Source: CAISDH01 sp964398805 (GTDB lineage Archaea; Micrarchaeota; Micrarchaeia; Micrarchaeales; Micrarchaeaceae). From it: a stretch of DNA of 12,144 bases. The notes under the pieces were generated by a model. It saw only the letters and a list, made by a program, of their open reading frames with translations, searched no databases and was not told the DNA's origin. Where the stretch lies: NCBI GenBank assembly GCA_964398805.1, contig CAYNNI010000030.1, positions 1 to 12,144 on the forward strand. The letters are read 5' to 3'. Within the stretch, counting starts at the first letter, position 1, and each line of letters starts with the position of its first letter. The position numbers were made by a program, and so were the translations under genes. This document shows positions 1 to 6,207 of the stretch, one piece after another.

Positions 1-680
1 GCGCGATAACGGTCGCTGCGCAGATTGCAAAGGAGCAGGGCGCGATCGTGATATCGATGGTAACATACCCGTTCGACCTCGAGCGCGTAAGGAAGGTCAA
101 GGCCGAGGACGGAATACAAGCGCTGAGGAAGTTCAGCGACACCGTTGTAATACTCGACAACAACAGGCTAGTGAAGCTGGTGCCGAACCTTCCGATGAAC
201 GAGGCGTTCGCGCTAGCTGACGACGTCGTTTCCAAGGCCATAGGCGGCCTGGTATGGACGATAACGCAGCCAAGCCTCATAAACATCGACTTCGCTGACG
301 TGCGGTCCATAATGGGCCACGGCGACGTAGGCTTCATAGCGGTGGGCAGCGGCAGGGGCACCGACAAGGTAACAGGCGCGTCCGAGTCTGTCCTCAAGAA
401 CAAGCTCCTCGACGTGGACTTCGAGGGCGCTTCCGGCGCGCTGATACACATCTCCGGCGGCTCTTCCATGACAATAGGAGACGCGATAAAGGCCGGCGAG
501 ATAATAGCTGAGCGCATGGACCCCAAGGCGAACATCAAGTGGGGCGCGAGGCTCATACCGGGCTACGAGGACCAGATAGAGATCGTCGCGATAGTCGCGG
601 GAGTCAAGGGCGCAAGCATAGCCGGGAAGCTGGAGGAGCGGCGCAAGCAGCCCTACTCCAACCTGGAGCTAGTGGGATGA
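1..680 (+). CDS. ftsZ: Cell division protein FtsZ (first tandem copy), 5' end cut by window edge
   Basis: FtsZ is the tubulin-like GTPase that forms the division ring. The reading frame is already open at base 3, and the apparent start at 48 is internal: the upstream codons read like the helix that follows the GTP-binding glycine loop (AKEQGAIVIS). Visible landmarks are VTYPF, the DNNRL segment, the T7 synergy loop NIDFADVRSIM with its two catalytic aspartates, and a family-typical C-terminal GTPase sub-domain ending in WGARLIP and the QIEIVAIVAG strand. The tail is short and ends in NLELVG, which may be a partner-binding peptide; that is inferred from position only. The N-terminal nucleotide-binding half lies outside the window. 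The gene stops 4 nt before the second ftsZ, so the two are surely co-transcribed. A functional FtsZ is likely because no key residue in the visible part is missing. Confidence 0.95.
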   Translation, partial: AITVAAQIAKEQGAIVISMVTYPFDLERVRKVKAEDGIQALRKFSDTVVILDNNRLVKLVPNLPMNEAFALADDVVSKAIGGLVWTITQPSLINIDFADVRSIMGHGDVGFIAVGSGRGTDKVTGASESVLKNKLLDVDFEGASGALIHISGGSSMTIGDAIKAGEIIAERMDPKANIKWGARLIPGYEDQIEIVAIVAGVKGASIAGKLEERRKQPYSNLELVG

Positions 681-684
681 TTCC

Positions 685-1701
685 ATGGAAACCGAAGACG
701 AATCATTCGTGGCGAGGCTCGCAGTCGTGGGCCTCGGCGGTGCAGGCTGCAATCTAGTGAACAGGCTCTACACAAACGGCATAAAGAGCGCAACGACCAT
801 AGCCATAAACACCGACGCCAACCACCTCAACATGATAAGAGCGCACAAGCGCATGCTCATAGGCAAGCAGCTCACCAACGGCCTCGGCGTGGGCGGCTAC
901 CCCGAGCTCGGAACCAAGGCCGCAGAGGCCAGCGCCTCCGAAATACAGAAGGCGATAGAGGGCTACGACATGGTCTTCCTGTCCGCAGGCATGGGCGGCG
1001 GCACCGGCACAGGCTCCGCGCACGTGGTCGCGAAGCTTGCGCGCCAGCAGGGCTCGCTCGTAGTGGCGTTCGTAACATACCCGTTCGCGCTGGAAAGGAG
1101 CAGGAAGCTGAAAGCCGACTGGGGCCTTGAGCAGCTCAGCAAGAACGCGGACACTACGATAGTCATAGAGAACGACAGGCTTCTCAGCTACGCGCCCAAC
1201 CTCCAGGTCGAGAAGGCGTTCGAGCTCATAGACAACGTAGCGGCAAGCGCTGTCAAGGGCATCGCCGACACGATCATGATGCCGAGCCTGATAAACCTTG
1301 ACTTCGCCGATGTGCGCGCGATCCTGCGCGACGCTGGCACGGCAACGATAAACATCGGCACCGGCACGGGCACCGACAGGATCGAGAAGGCGGTCAGGTC
1401 TACGGTCGCGCACCCGCTTCTGGACGTAGACAGGAACGGCGCGAAGAGCGCGCTGGTGCATGTCCAGGGCAGCGAGTCGCTGACCATAGAGGAAGCGACG
1501 CGCGTCGGAGAGGGCGTGACCGAGGGCATGGACCCGCGGGCGAACGTGATATTCGGCGCAAGGCTGGTGCCAGAGCTGGGAGACCAGATAAGGGTGATGT
1601 CCGTTGTCACGGGCGTCACGCCGAGATTCGGCACAGCCAAGTTCCCGTCGAGCTCTGCAGAAACCGACAGGAGCTTCATAGCCGGCATAGAAAGTATGTA
1701 G
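685..1701 (+). CDS. ftsZ: Cell division protein FtsZ (second tandem copy), complete
   Basis: A complete 338-residue FtsZ. Nucleotide-binding loop T1 is GLGGAGCN (residues 16-23), followed by INTDANHL. The tubulin/FtsZ signature GGGTGTGSA is at 104-112. The T7 loop NLDFADV (204-210) carries the catalytic D206 and D209. All elements for GTP binding and hydrolysis are therefore present. Small departures from the usual consensus are GYP where GNP is common, and SAHVV where an APVV-type sequence is common. The C-terminal tail after about residue 310 is short and ends in FIAGIESM, unlike the tail of the upstream copy, so the two paralogues may bind different partners. The start is ATG 685, preceded by GGGATGA-TTCC, where TGA is the stop codon of the upstream ftsZ. 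Many archaea carry two FtsZ paralogues with separate roles, but adjacent tandem placement is notable. SepF, the usual membrane anchor, lies about 4 kb downstream. Confidence 0.96.
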   Translation: METEDESFVARLAVVGLGGAGCNLVNRLYTNGIKSATTIAINTDANHLNMIRAHKRMLIGKQLTNGLGVGGYPELGTKAAEASASEIQKAIEGYDMVFLSAGMGGGTGTGSAHVVAKLARQQGSLVVAFVTYPFALERSRKLKADWGLEQLSKNADTTIVIENDRLLSYAPNLQVEKAFELIDNVAASAVKGIADTIMMPSLINLDFADVRAILRDAGTATINIGTGTGTDRIEKAVRSTVAHPLLDVDRNGAKSALVHVQGSESLTIEEATRVGEGVTEGMDPRANVIFGARLVPELGDQIRVMSVVTGVTPRFGTAKFPSSSAETDRSFIAGIESM

Positions 1702-1729
1702 TTATGTAGTCTCTTCCATGCGGTTGGAA

Positions 1730-1770
1730 ACGGCGCTCTGCGCGGTTGCGCGCAGAGGCGCCGTGTTTTT
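1730..1770 (+). terminator. Hairpin plus T-tract terminator after the ftsZ pair
   Basis: Left arm 1730-1744 and right arm 1749-1764 are complementary over 15 pairs with one bulged base and a four-base GTTG loop. They are followed by G and five T (1766-1770). This looks like a textbook intrinsic terminator, 28 nt after the ftsZ stop. Archaea mainly need only the U-tract, so such a strong GC stem is notable. The T-tract runs directly into the TATA box of the next gene. Confidence 0.75.
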
Positions 1771-1773
1771 ATA
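1766..1773 (+). promoter_or_regulatory. TATA box for the aIF5A - S24e - S27ae operon
   Basis: The sequence TTTTTATA is centred about 26 nt upstream of 1796-1799, the expected archaeal transcription start. That leaves a leader of about 10 nt before ATG 1808. The box shares its T residues with the terminator of the preceding operon. Confidence 0.6.
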
Positions 1774-1807
1774 CTTTCTCAACTATTCTTGATGCGGCGT
1801 GATCATA

Positions 1808-2215
1808 ATGCCAGAGGGCGAAATCGAATACCTGAGCATGAAGGATATCCGCGTAGGCCGCTTCGTGCTCATCGACGGCGTGCCGTGCCGAGTGGTGGAG
1901 ATCGAAACAAGCTCCCCGGGCAAGCACGGCTCCGCCAAGATGCGGCTCACCGCAATGGGCGTATTCGACGGCCACAAGCGCATAATAATAAAGCCCAGCG
2001 AGGGCGACATAGAGGTGCCGATAATAAAGAAGAGGCGCGCGCAAATCGTTTCCGTGACCGCCACGGGCGTGCAGCTCATGGACTCCGAAACGTACGAGGT
2101 GTACGAGCTGCCCATAACGGAGGAGTTCGCGGGCAAGCTCGTCTCCGGCTTGGAGGTCGAGGTCGTAGAGGCGATGGGCCAGCGCGCCCTCTCCCGGGTT
2201 CTGGGAGGTGCTTAG
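1808..2215 (+). CDS. eif5A: Translation factor aIF5A
   Basis: aIF5A is the archaeal orthologue of eIF5A/EF-P. It binds the ribosome and relieves stalling, and is activated by hypusine modification of one lysine. The conserved loop SSPGKHGSAK is visible, with the modified lysine at residue 39 of the 135-residue product. The N-terminal half is the SH3-like barrel carrying the loop and the C-terminal half the OB fold; the length is typical for the family. I chose ATG 1808 because GGCGTGATC stands just before it. The in-frame GTG at 1799 would add three residues and lies at the predicted transcript start, so a leaderless variant cannot be excluded. The stop codon directly abuts the S24e start, so this is the first gene of a ribosomal operon. 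No deoxyhypusine synthase gene is visible in the window. Confidence 0.96.
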   Translation: MPEGEIEYLSMKDIRVGRFVLIDGVPCRVVEIETSSPGKHGSAKMRLTAMGVFDGHKRIIIKPSEGDIEVPIIKKRRAQIVSVTATGVQLMDSETYEVYELPITEEFAGKLVSGLEVEVVEAMGQRALSRVLGGA

Positions 2216-2551
2216 ATGGAACTGAAGATAGTGTCAAACATAGAAAACAAGACGTTGGGAAGGCGCGAGATAGTCTTCCAGGTTGCCGAAGGCGCAGTGG
2301 CGAAGAGGTTCGAGGTCCAGGCGGAGCTCTGCAAGGCGCTCAACCTCAAGCCGGAAGGCACGGTCGTGGTCGAGATGGGCCGGCGCTTCGGGGAGCGGCA
2401 GCTGTCGTGCACGGCGCACTCTTACGAGAGCAAGGGGCTCATGGAGCGCTTCGAGCCCAGGTACCTGCTTGACAGGGTAAGCGGCAACAAGCGGAAGCCC
2501 GGCGCTGCCAAGGAAGAGAAGAAGGCCGCGCCAGAAGGCGAGAAGAAGTGA
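2216..2551 (+). CDS. rps24e: Small ribosomal subunit protein S24e
   Basis: S24e is a small-subunit protein found in archaea and eukaryotes. The 111-residue product opens with the characteristic segment MELKIVSNIENKTLGRREI, followed by the FEVQAELCKALNLKPEGTVVVE core and the YLLDR region. The last 20 residues are a lysine- and glutamate-rich tail, as expected for an rRNA-contacting extension. The start ATG immediately follows the aIF5A stop (TAG-ATG, no gap) and has the strongest Shine-Dalgarno sequence in the window, GGGAGGTG at 2203-2210 inside the aIF5A 3' end. Translational coupling to aIF5A is likely. In many archaea S24e sits next to S27ae, as here, and close to the RNA polymerase E-subunit genes, which here lie 4 kb away. 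Confidence 0.96.
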   Translation: MELKIVSNIENKTLGRREIVFQVAEGAVAKRFEVQAELCKALNLKPEGTVVVEMGRRFGERQLSCTAHSYESKGLMERFEPRYLLDRVSGNKRKPGAAKEEKKAAPEGEKK

Positions 2552-2555
2552 TGCA

Positions 2556-2717
2556 ATGCCCGAGAAGACGCCGGAGAAGGGGAAGCAGGAGAAGGCCAAG
2601 AAGCTCGCGCCGTTCAAGCCAGGCAGGATGTGCCCCAAGTGCAACTCGCGCATGGCGGAGCACGCCGACAGGTTCACCTGCGGCAATTGCGCTTACACAG
2701 AGTTCAAGCAGAAGTGA
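2556..2717 (+). CDS. rps27ae: Small ribosomal subunit protein S27ae
   Basis: A 53-residue zinc-ribbon ribosomal protein. The ribbon cysteines are C26 and C29 (CPKC) and C42 and C45 (CGNC), within the segment MCPKCNSRMAEHADRFTCGNC that is typical of S27ae. The first 20 residues are lysine-rich and probably contact rRNA. Archaeal S27ae lacks the ubiquitin fusion of its eukaryotic counterpart, and none is present here. The start ATG 2556 lies 4 nt after the S24e stop TGA, which itself forms part of the ribosome binding site AAGTGA. An alternative ATG at 2551 is in another frame and gives no plausible protein. The gene is the third in the operon and overlaps the candidate GTG start of the following protease by four bases. 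Confidence 0.95.
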   Translation: MPEKTPEKGKQEKAKKLAPFKPGRMCPKCNSRMAEHADRFTCGNCAYTEFKQK

Positions 2718-3394
2718 GCGGTTTGGACGCAGCTCGCGCAGGGAAACGTGGCACGGAACCCGCAGCGATAAGGTGTGCCTTCTATCTCGTGTCGATTGCG
2801 CTCGTCATAGGCATACTTGCGCTGCCCTTCCTGTATGTCAACGGCATGGCCCCGCTGGCTCTCTACGCCGCGCTGTCCTCCATCGCCCTCTCGCTGCTCT
2901 TTCCGTTTGCAGTGTTCTCGTACATGCTGGCCAAGGGTAGGCGCCTTGGCGCGATAGTCTCCGAGCTCGGCCTGTCAAGGCGGGCTTTCAGCATAAGGAA
3001 CGCGCTCATCGGCCTGGGCCTGCTCGCGTTCGTTCTGCTGGTCGGCATAGCCCTGCAGGCGTTCTCCCAGCTTACCGGGCTTCCTCTGCCCACAAACGTG
3101 GGCGGCCTGCTTTCCGGAATGCCGCTCTACTTCCTCGTGTTCTCCTTCCTTGTCGCGCCCATAAACGAGGAGATACTGTTCCGCGGCTTCCTTGTCCCGC
3201 GCATAGGCGTGGTGCTGAGCGCAGTCATATTCGCGGTGCCGCATCTGCTTACTTATTCGTCAGTCGCGGAGCTCATAGCGTCGTTCGCGTTCGGGTTGAT
3301 TGCGGGCTACGCGCTCAAGAAGACGCGCTCCCTGTATCCGAGCATCATAGCGCACATGCTGGTGAACATGCTTACAGTGCTCTCGTTCGTCTAG
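2714..3394 (+). CDS. CPBP-family (CAAX protease-like) intramembrane metalloprotease
   Basis: About 226 residues with some six to eight hydrophobic segments and the three motifs of the CPBP/Abi membrane-protease family: EEILFR at residues 152-157, FAVPH with H177, and HMLVN with H214 and N218. In the family these glutamates and histidines bind the catalytic metal inside the membrane. Known members cleave prenylated or membrane proteins, but the substrate here is unknown. The start is uncertain. GTG 2714 overlaps the S27ae stop (GTGA). TTG 2723 is also in frame and has GTGA five bases upstream, which fits the ribosome-binding pattern of neighbouring genes. A membrane protease at the end of a ribosomal operon is unexpected and may only reflect genome compaction. 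The stop codon overlaps that of the convergent gene on the other strand. Confidence 0.88.
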   Translation: MSGLDAARAGKRGTEPAAIRCAFYLVSIALVIGILALPFLYVNGMAPLALYAALSSIALSLLFPFAVFSYMLAKGRRLGAIVSELGLSRRAFSIRNALIGLGLLAFVLLVGIALQAFSQLTGLPLPTNVGGLLSGMPLYFLVFSFLVAPINEEILFRGFLVPRIGVVLSAVIFAVPHLLTYSSVAELIASFAFGLIAGYALKKTRSLYPSIIAHMLVNMLTVLSFV

Positions 3395-4365
3395 GACGAG
3401 ACGTTGACTATCAGCACGCCGAGGCTTGCCCGCGCCGGCGATGTCGACTGGGACGTGGTGTAGTTTATCCACAGCTCGCCGTAATACTTCGCTCCCGCGC
3501 CGCCTGAGAACGCGCTCCCGGATTCGTCATAGCACTGCAGGCCCCTGATGCTGTATGTGCTGCCGCTGACCATGTCCCTGCCCGGCAGGCCGAGGCTCGT
3601 AACTGGCACGAACTCGTACAGCGTCGGCGCACTCGCTGAGCACGCCAGCATGACCGTGCTCAGCGTCATTCCCGTGTCCTGGCCCGCGCTCAGGCTGAGC
3701 TTGCCGTCGCTCCCCATCGTGGGCATGGAGCATCGGTAGCCGCTGCCTGCGATGCAGGTCGAGCTCAGCAGGGCCGGGAGCGCCCCGCCCATGAGCCACA
3801 TCGCGACCGCAAAAGCCACGACGAAGACCACCACGCCCACAATCACCAATTCAAGCACGATCGTGCCCAGCGCCTTGAGCCTGCTCATCGCGAGCTGGTT
3901 GGACAGCGCTATTATCTCGACTATGATGCCCCATATGCCGAACACGCCCATCAGCACCAGGCCTACCCAATGCAGCGGATAGAGCCAGTAAACGAGCAGG
4001 ACGGGCAGCACGCCGTACAGCATCGCAGCGACGGGCTTTGAAATGTCCTTCTTGTACAGCTTGAACAGCTTGCCCATGAGAAGGTGGTATATCCCTCCGT
4101 TGATCAGGATGTTTATCGGCTGGATAACCAGGAAGAGCAGCAGCGCCCAGCCCATGCCCACAAGCGGATCGTGGGACGCGCTGAACGGCCTGAGCGGATT
4201 GAAGCCTCCGGCGAAGTACGCCACTATCAGCCCCAGCACCAGCGGGATCGCGGCGAGCCTGTAATACAGCACAAGAGCGTCCTTGACTTTCAGCTCGCGC
4301 TTCGTCGCCTTGCCCGGGTGCAAGAGCGCGTCAATCCAGAATCTGAGCTCCTTGGAATACTCCAT
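3391..4365 (-). CDS. Yip1-like five-helix membrane protein with a pilin-like four-cysteine C-terminal domain
   Basis: A 324-residue protein in two parts. Residues 1-195 resemble the Yip1/YIF1 fold: a soluble start with FWIDALLHPGKA, then about five membrane helices near 35-52, 70-89, 109-129, 132-154 and 166-193. Residues 198-324 form a separate domain, probably outside the cell, with four cysteines (C204, C212, C242, C278) and a GELWINYTT motif near W299. The same cysteine spacing and GxxWxN motif occur in the pilin-like protein at 9377-9922, so the two share an ectodomain. I chose ATG 4365, preceded by GGATGA-TGTG and about 9 nt from the predicted transcript start. ATG 4383 would add six residues. 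Its function is unknown; a membrane scaffold or surface role is a guess. It diverges from the methyltransferase gene. Confidence 0.8.
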   Translation of the reverse strand: MEYSKELRFWIDALLHPGKATKRELKVKDALVLYYRLAAIPLVLGLIVAYFAGGFNPLRPFSASHDPLVGMGWALLLFLVIQPINILINGGIYHLLMGKLFKLYKKDISKPVAAMLYGVLPVLLVYWLYPLHWVGLVLMGVFGIWGIIVEIIALSNQLAMSRLKALGTIVLELVIVGVVVFVVAFAVAMWLMGGALPALLSSTCIAGSGYRCSMPTMGSDGKLSLSAGQDTGMTLSTVMLACSASAPTLYEFVPVTSLGLPGRDMVSGSTYSIRGLQCYDESGSAFSGGAGAKYYGELWINYTTSQSTSPARASLGVLIVNVSS

Positions 4366-4380
4366 CACATCATCCGAAGG

Positions 4381-4416
4381 CATATTAATGCCAAAGTATT
4401 TAACGCATAGGATTTA
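4381..4416. promoter_or_regulatory. Divergent promoter region between the Yip1-like gene and trmJ
   Basis: This AT-rich stretch contains three TATA-like elements: ATATTAAT at 4383-4390, TATTTAA at 4397-4403 and ATTTAA at 4412-4417. On the plus strand the first would start transcription near 4413, just before ATG 4417, giving an almost leaderless trmJ message. On the minus strand the second would start near 4374, just before ATG 4365. The third would start near 4388 and would suit the alternative ATG 4383. The two promoters overlap, so they may compete. Confidence 0.5.
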
Positions 4417-5127
4417 ATGCGACTGGAAGTCGCGGTCATGTCTCCGCTCTACCAGATAAACCTCGGCTACATCGCAAGAGTGATGAGCAACTTCGGCCTC
4501 GAGAGGCTATACCTGATAAACCCGAGATGCAACCATCTTGGAAAGCAGGCGCTGCAGTACTCGAAGCACGCCCGCCCGCTGCTAGAGCGCGCGACGATAT
4601 GCAAGAGCATCGCCGACCTTGGCGGCAATGCCCTAGTGCTCGGCTCCACCGGGATATGGCGCAAGGGCGGTTCCGCGCTGCACAACGTGTATTCCCTCGA
4701 AGGTGCCTCGCGCTTTGTGAAAAGGAACATTGGCGCAGGAAAGCGCGTAGTGGTCCTGCTGGGCAGGGACGACCTCGGCCTCGGCAAGGAGGAGCTGCGC
4801 GAGTGCGATGCCACCCTGTTCATAGAGACGGACAAGAGGTACCCCATTCTGAACATCTCGCACGCGCTCGCGATAATGCTGCACGCGTTCCTCAAGGAAA
4901 CACAAAGCGGGGAATATGCCTTCATGAAGGATTTCTACGCCGATCCGAAGTACCAGTCGCGCCTGGCAAGGGTGTTCTCGGAATTCATAAAAGGCAGCAG
5001 CCGGATAAAGGACAAGTCCACGGTCGCGATGGCATTCAGGCACGTGCTCGCCCGTGCCGCGCCAACACGGAAGGAGATAAACACGCTGGCAGCCGCGTTC
5101 TCAGGGAAGCGCGGGGCTTCCGACTGA
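4417..5127 (+). CDS. trmJ: SpoU/TrmJ-family RNA 2'-O-methyltransferase
   Basis: SPOUT-class methyltransferases transfer a methyl group from S-adenosylmethionine to a ribose 2'-OH; TrmJ acts at position 32 of tRNAs. The 236-residue product shows the three SpoU motifs in order: motif 1 NLGYIARVMSNFG with INPR following, motif 2 LLGRDDLGLGKEEL with the CD pair, and motif 3 YPILNISHALAIMLH, which belongs to the knotted cofactor site. A helical C-terminal extension of about 75 residues matches the TrmJ layout better than short SpoU enzymes. The TrmJ assignment over another SpoU member is therefore likely but not certain. The start ATG 4417 lies only a few bases from the predicted transcript start and lacks a clear ribosome binding site, consistent with leaderless translation. 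Confidence 0.88.
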   Translation: MRLEVAVMSPLYQINLGYIARVMSNFGLERLYLINPRCNHLGKQALQYSKHARPLLERATICKSIADLGGNALVLGSTGIWRKGGSALHNVYSLEGASRFVKRNIGAGKRVVVLLGRDDLGLGKEELRECDATLFIETDKRYPILNISHALAIMLHAFLKETQSGEYAFMKDFYADPKYQSRLARVFSEFIKGSSRIKDKSTVAMAFRHVLARAAPTRKEINTLAAAFSGKRGASD

Positions 5128-5322
5128 TGCCATGTCTCCTGCCAGACAATTCAGGCCCGCCTTGCGCATTCGCGCAGTGGTCTCCAGCGCATTTGAATAC
5201 GCGCTCCTGCTCAACTACAAAACATGGGCGGTGCTCATGCTCCCGCGCAGACACTTCTCGGAGCTAGTGCGCCGCAGGCTAAGGCTTGGCGGGAATAGGA
5301 AAATGAGGAGAAAGCCTCGGAA
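5128..5322. other. Gap between convergent trmJ and sepF, with one doubtful open frame
   Basis: About 195 bases without a recognisable gene. An open frame begins at ATG 5132, exactly 4 nt after the trmJ TGA, the same junction seen between real genes in this window. It runs rightward in a basic sequence (VRRRLRLGGNRKMRRKPR) and then continues into sepF antisense up to 5578. The antisense half is not credible as a protein. The first 60 codons could be a small gene or a decayed one. I recognise no RNA gene here. Confidence 0.3.
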
Positions 5323-5700
5323 TCAGTCCGAAGCCTTCCTCTTGGTCTTTATTATCTTTATCGTCCTTGGAGTCAGGAGTATCTTCTCGTCGTCTATCCT
5401 TGCTATGTCGCCGTTCATCTTCTCGACGTCTCCCTTGAGGTCGTCCACTATGGTCTTGAGCGTGTTCGGCCTCTTCTCCATCTCCTTTATGTTCATGAGC
5501 ACGATGTTGCCTGCGAGCAGCTCCTTCTTGATCTGCTCGGCGTCTTCCTGCTGCTCGAGCGCAACAGGCTTCACGTAGTGCTCTGCGGGCTCGTGCATAA
5601 TGTCCACATCCTCCATCTCCGCAGCGTTCATGTATTCCTCTACATCGAGTTCCTTCGTGGAAAGCCCCAAGCTCTTTCCGAGTTTGTTCAAAATGCTCAT
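5323..5700 (-). CDS. sepF: Archaeal SepF, FtsZ membrane anchor
   Basis: SepF tethers FtsZ filaments to the membrane at the division site. In archaea with FtsZ it is the principal anchor. The 125-residue protein begins with an amphipathic stretch (MSILNKLGKSLGL) suited to membrane binding, continues through an acidic linker with YMNAAEMED, and ends in the SepF core: YVKPVALEQQEDAEQIKKEL, then GNIVLMNI, the LKTIVDDLKGDVEKMNGDIARI helix region and the closing strand ILLTPRTIKII. The start ATG 5700 has a clear ribosome binding site GGTGA four bases upstream. It lies about 4 kb from the two ftsZ genes and is transcribed in the opposite direction, so it is not in their operon, but the three proteins probably work together. 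Which FtsZ copy it binds cannot be told from sequence. Confidence 0.93.
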   Translation of the reverse strand: MSILNKLGKSLGLSTKELDVEEYMNAAEMEDVDIMHEPAEHYVKPVALEQQEDAEQIKKELLAGNIVLMNIKEMEKRPNTLKTIVDDLKGDVEKMNGDIARIDDEKILLTPRTIKIIKTKRKASD

Positions 5701-5739
5701 GTTTTCACCGTCGCCATTTGAACCTCTATACGACGAATG

Positions 5740-5749
5740 ATTTTATAAG
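5740..5749 (-). promoter_or_regulatory. TATA box for sepF
   Basis: Read on the minus strand, the sequence CTTATAAAAT lies about 44 nt upstream of the sepF ATG. That predicts a start near 5718 and a leader of about 18 nt containing the GGTGA site. The element is nearly symmetric and could also fire to the right. Confidence 0.55.
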
Positions 5750-5795
5750 CCTTTCTGTATTCGAGGCGAAAGCGGGCTTCCTCGACATGCAAACG

Positions 5796-5804
5796 AATTT
5801 AAAG
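5796..5804 (+). promoter_or_regulatory. TATA-like box before the DUF488 gene
   Basis: AATTTAAAG is centred about 26 nt upstream of 5826, which places transcription just before ATG 5832. This supports the internal ATG as the true start of the DUF488 gene. The spacing is the only evidence. Confidence 0.45.
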
Positions 5805-5831
5805 GATTGGATAGAATACCATATCGGGCCG

Positions 5832-6191
5832 ATGATAAAGCTGAAGCGCGTTTACGAGCGTTACGACGTCGCAGACGGCAAGCGCGTGCTTGTCGACCGC
5901 CTGTGGCCTCGCGGGATACGCAGGAGCGCGTCCAACGTGGAGATCTGGCTCAAGGACATAGCCCCGTCCAACGAGCTGAGGAAGTGGTTCTCCCACGACC
6001 CCGCGAAGTGGGAGGGCTTCAGGAGGCGCTACACGAAGGAGCTGGAGGGCAACGAAAGGGCCGTGGAGAAGCTCCTCGAGGTGCTGCATTCCACCGACAC
6101 CGTCACGTTCGTGTACGCCGCAAAGGACGAGATGCGCAACAACGCCGTGGCGCTGAAGGAATTCCTCAAGGAGCGGTTCGGGCTGCGCTGA
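5832..6191 (+). CDS. DUF488 (YeaO-like) protein
   Basis: A 119-residue member of the DUF488 family, whose biochemical function is not established. The conserved blocks are RVLVDRLWPRGI (residues 18-29), WLKDIAPSNELRKWFSHDP (near 38-57), and the FRRRYTKEL stretch, followed by TFVYAAKDEMRNNAVALKEFL. The family is usually about 115-120 residues long and begins close to the sequence IKLKRVYE. The open frame extends 38 codons further upstream, but that part (MNLYTTNDF...) contains the promoter and does not resemble the family, so I start at ATG 5832. No ribosome binding site is visible, suggesting a short-leader message. It stands 16 nt before the PIN-domain gene and probably shares its transcript. 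Confidence 0.85.
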   Translation: MIKLKRVYERYDVADGKRVLVDRLWPRGIRRSASNVEIWLKDIAPSNELRKWFSHDPAKWEGFRRRYTKELEGNERAVEKLLEVLHSTDTVTFVYAAKDEMRNNAVALKEFLKERFGLR

Positions 6192-6207
6192 CCTCACAGG
6201 TGCATGA

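Noticed and set aside
754..1461. Long minus-strand open frame of 235 codons inside the second ftsZ
   Set aside because: Antisense to a clear FtsZ gene; the translation resembles no protein family and reflects biased codon use in GC-rich DNA.
1789..2472. Plus-strand open frame of 227 codons across aIF5A and S24e
   Set aside because: It is an out-of-frame shadow of two confirmed genes, with an arginine- and glycine-heavy composition.
5160..5215. Possible tRNA T-arm (TTGAATA between GCGC arms) in the trmJ-sepF spacer
   Set aside because: The loop is ten bases rather than seven, and no D-arm or anticodon arm can be drawn around it.
5718..5831. N-terminal extension of the DUF488 protein
   Set aside because: The added 38 residues contain the promoter element and do not match the family, whose members begin near IKLKRVYE.
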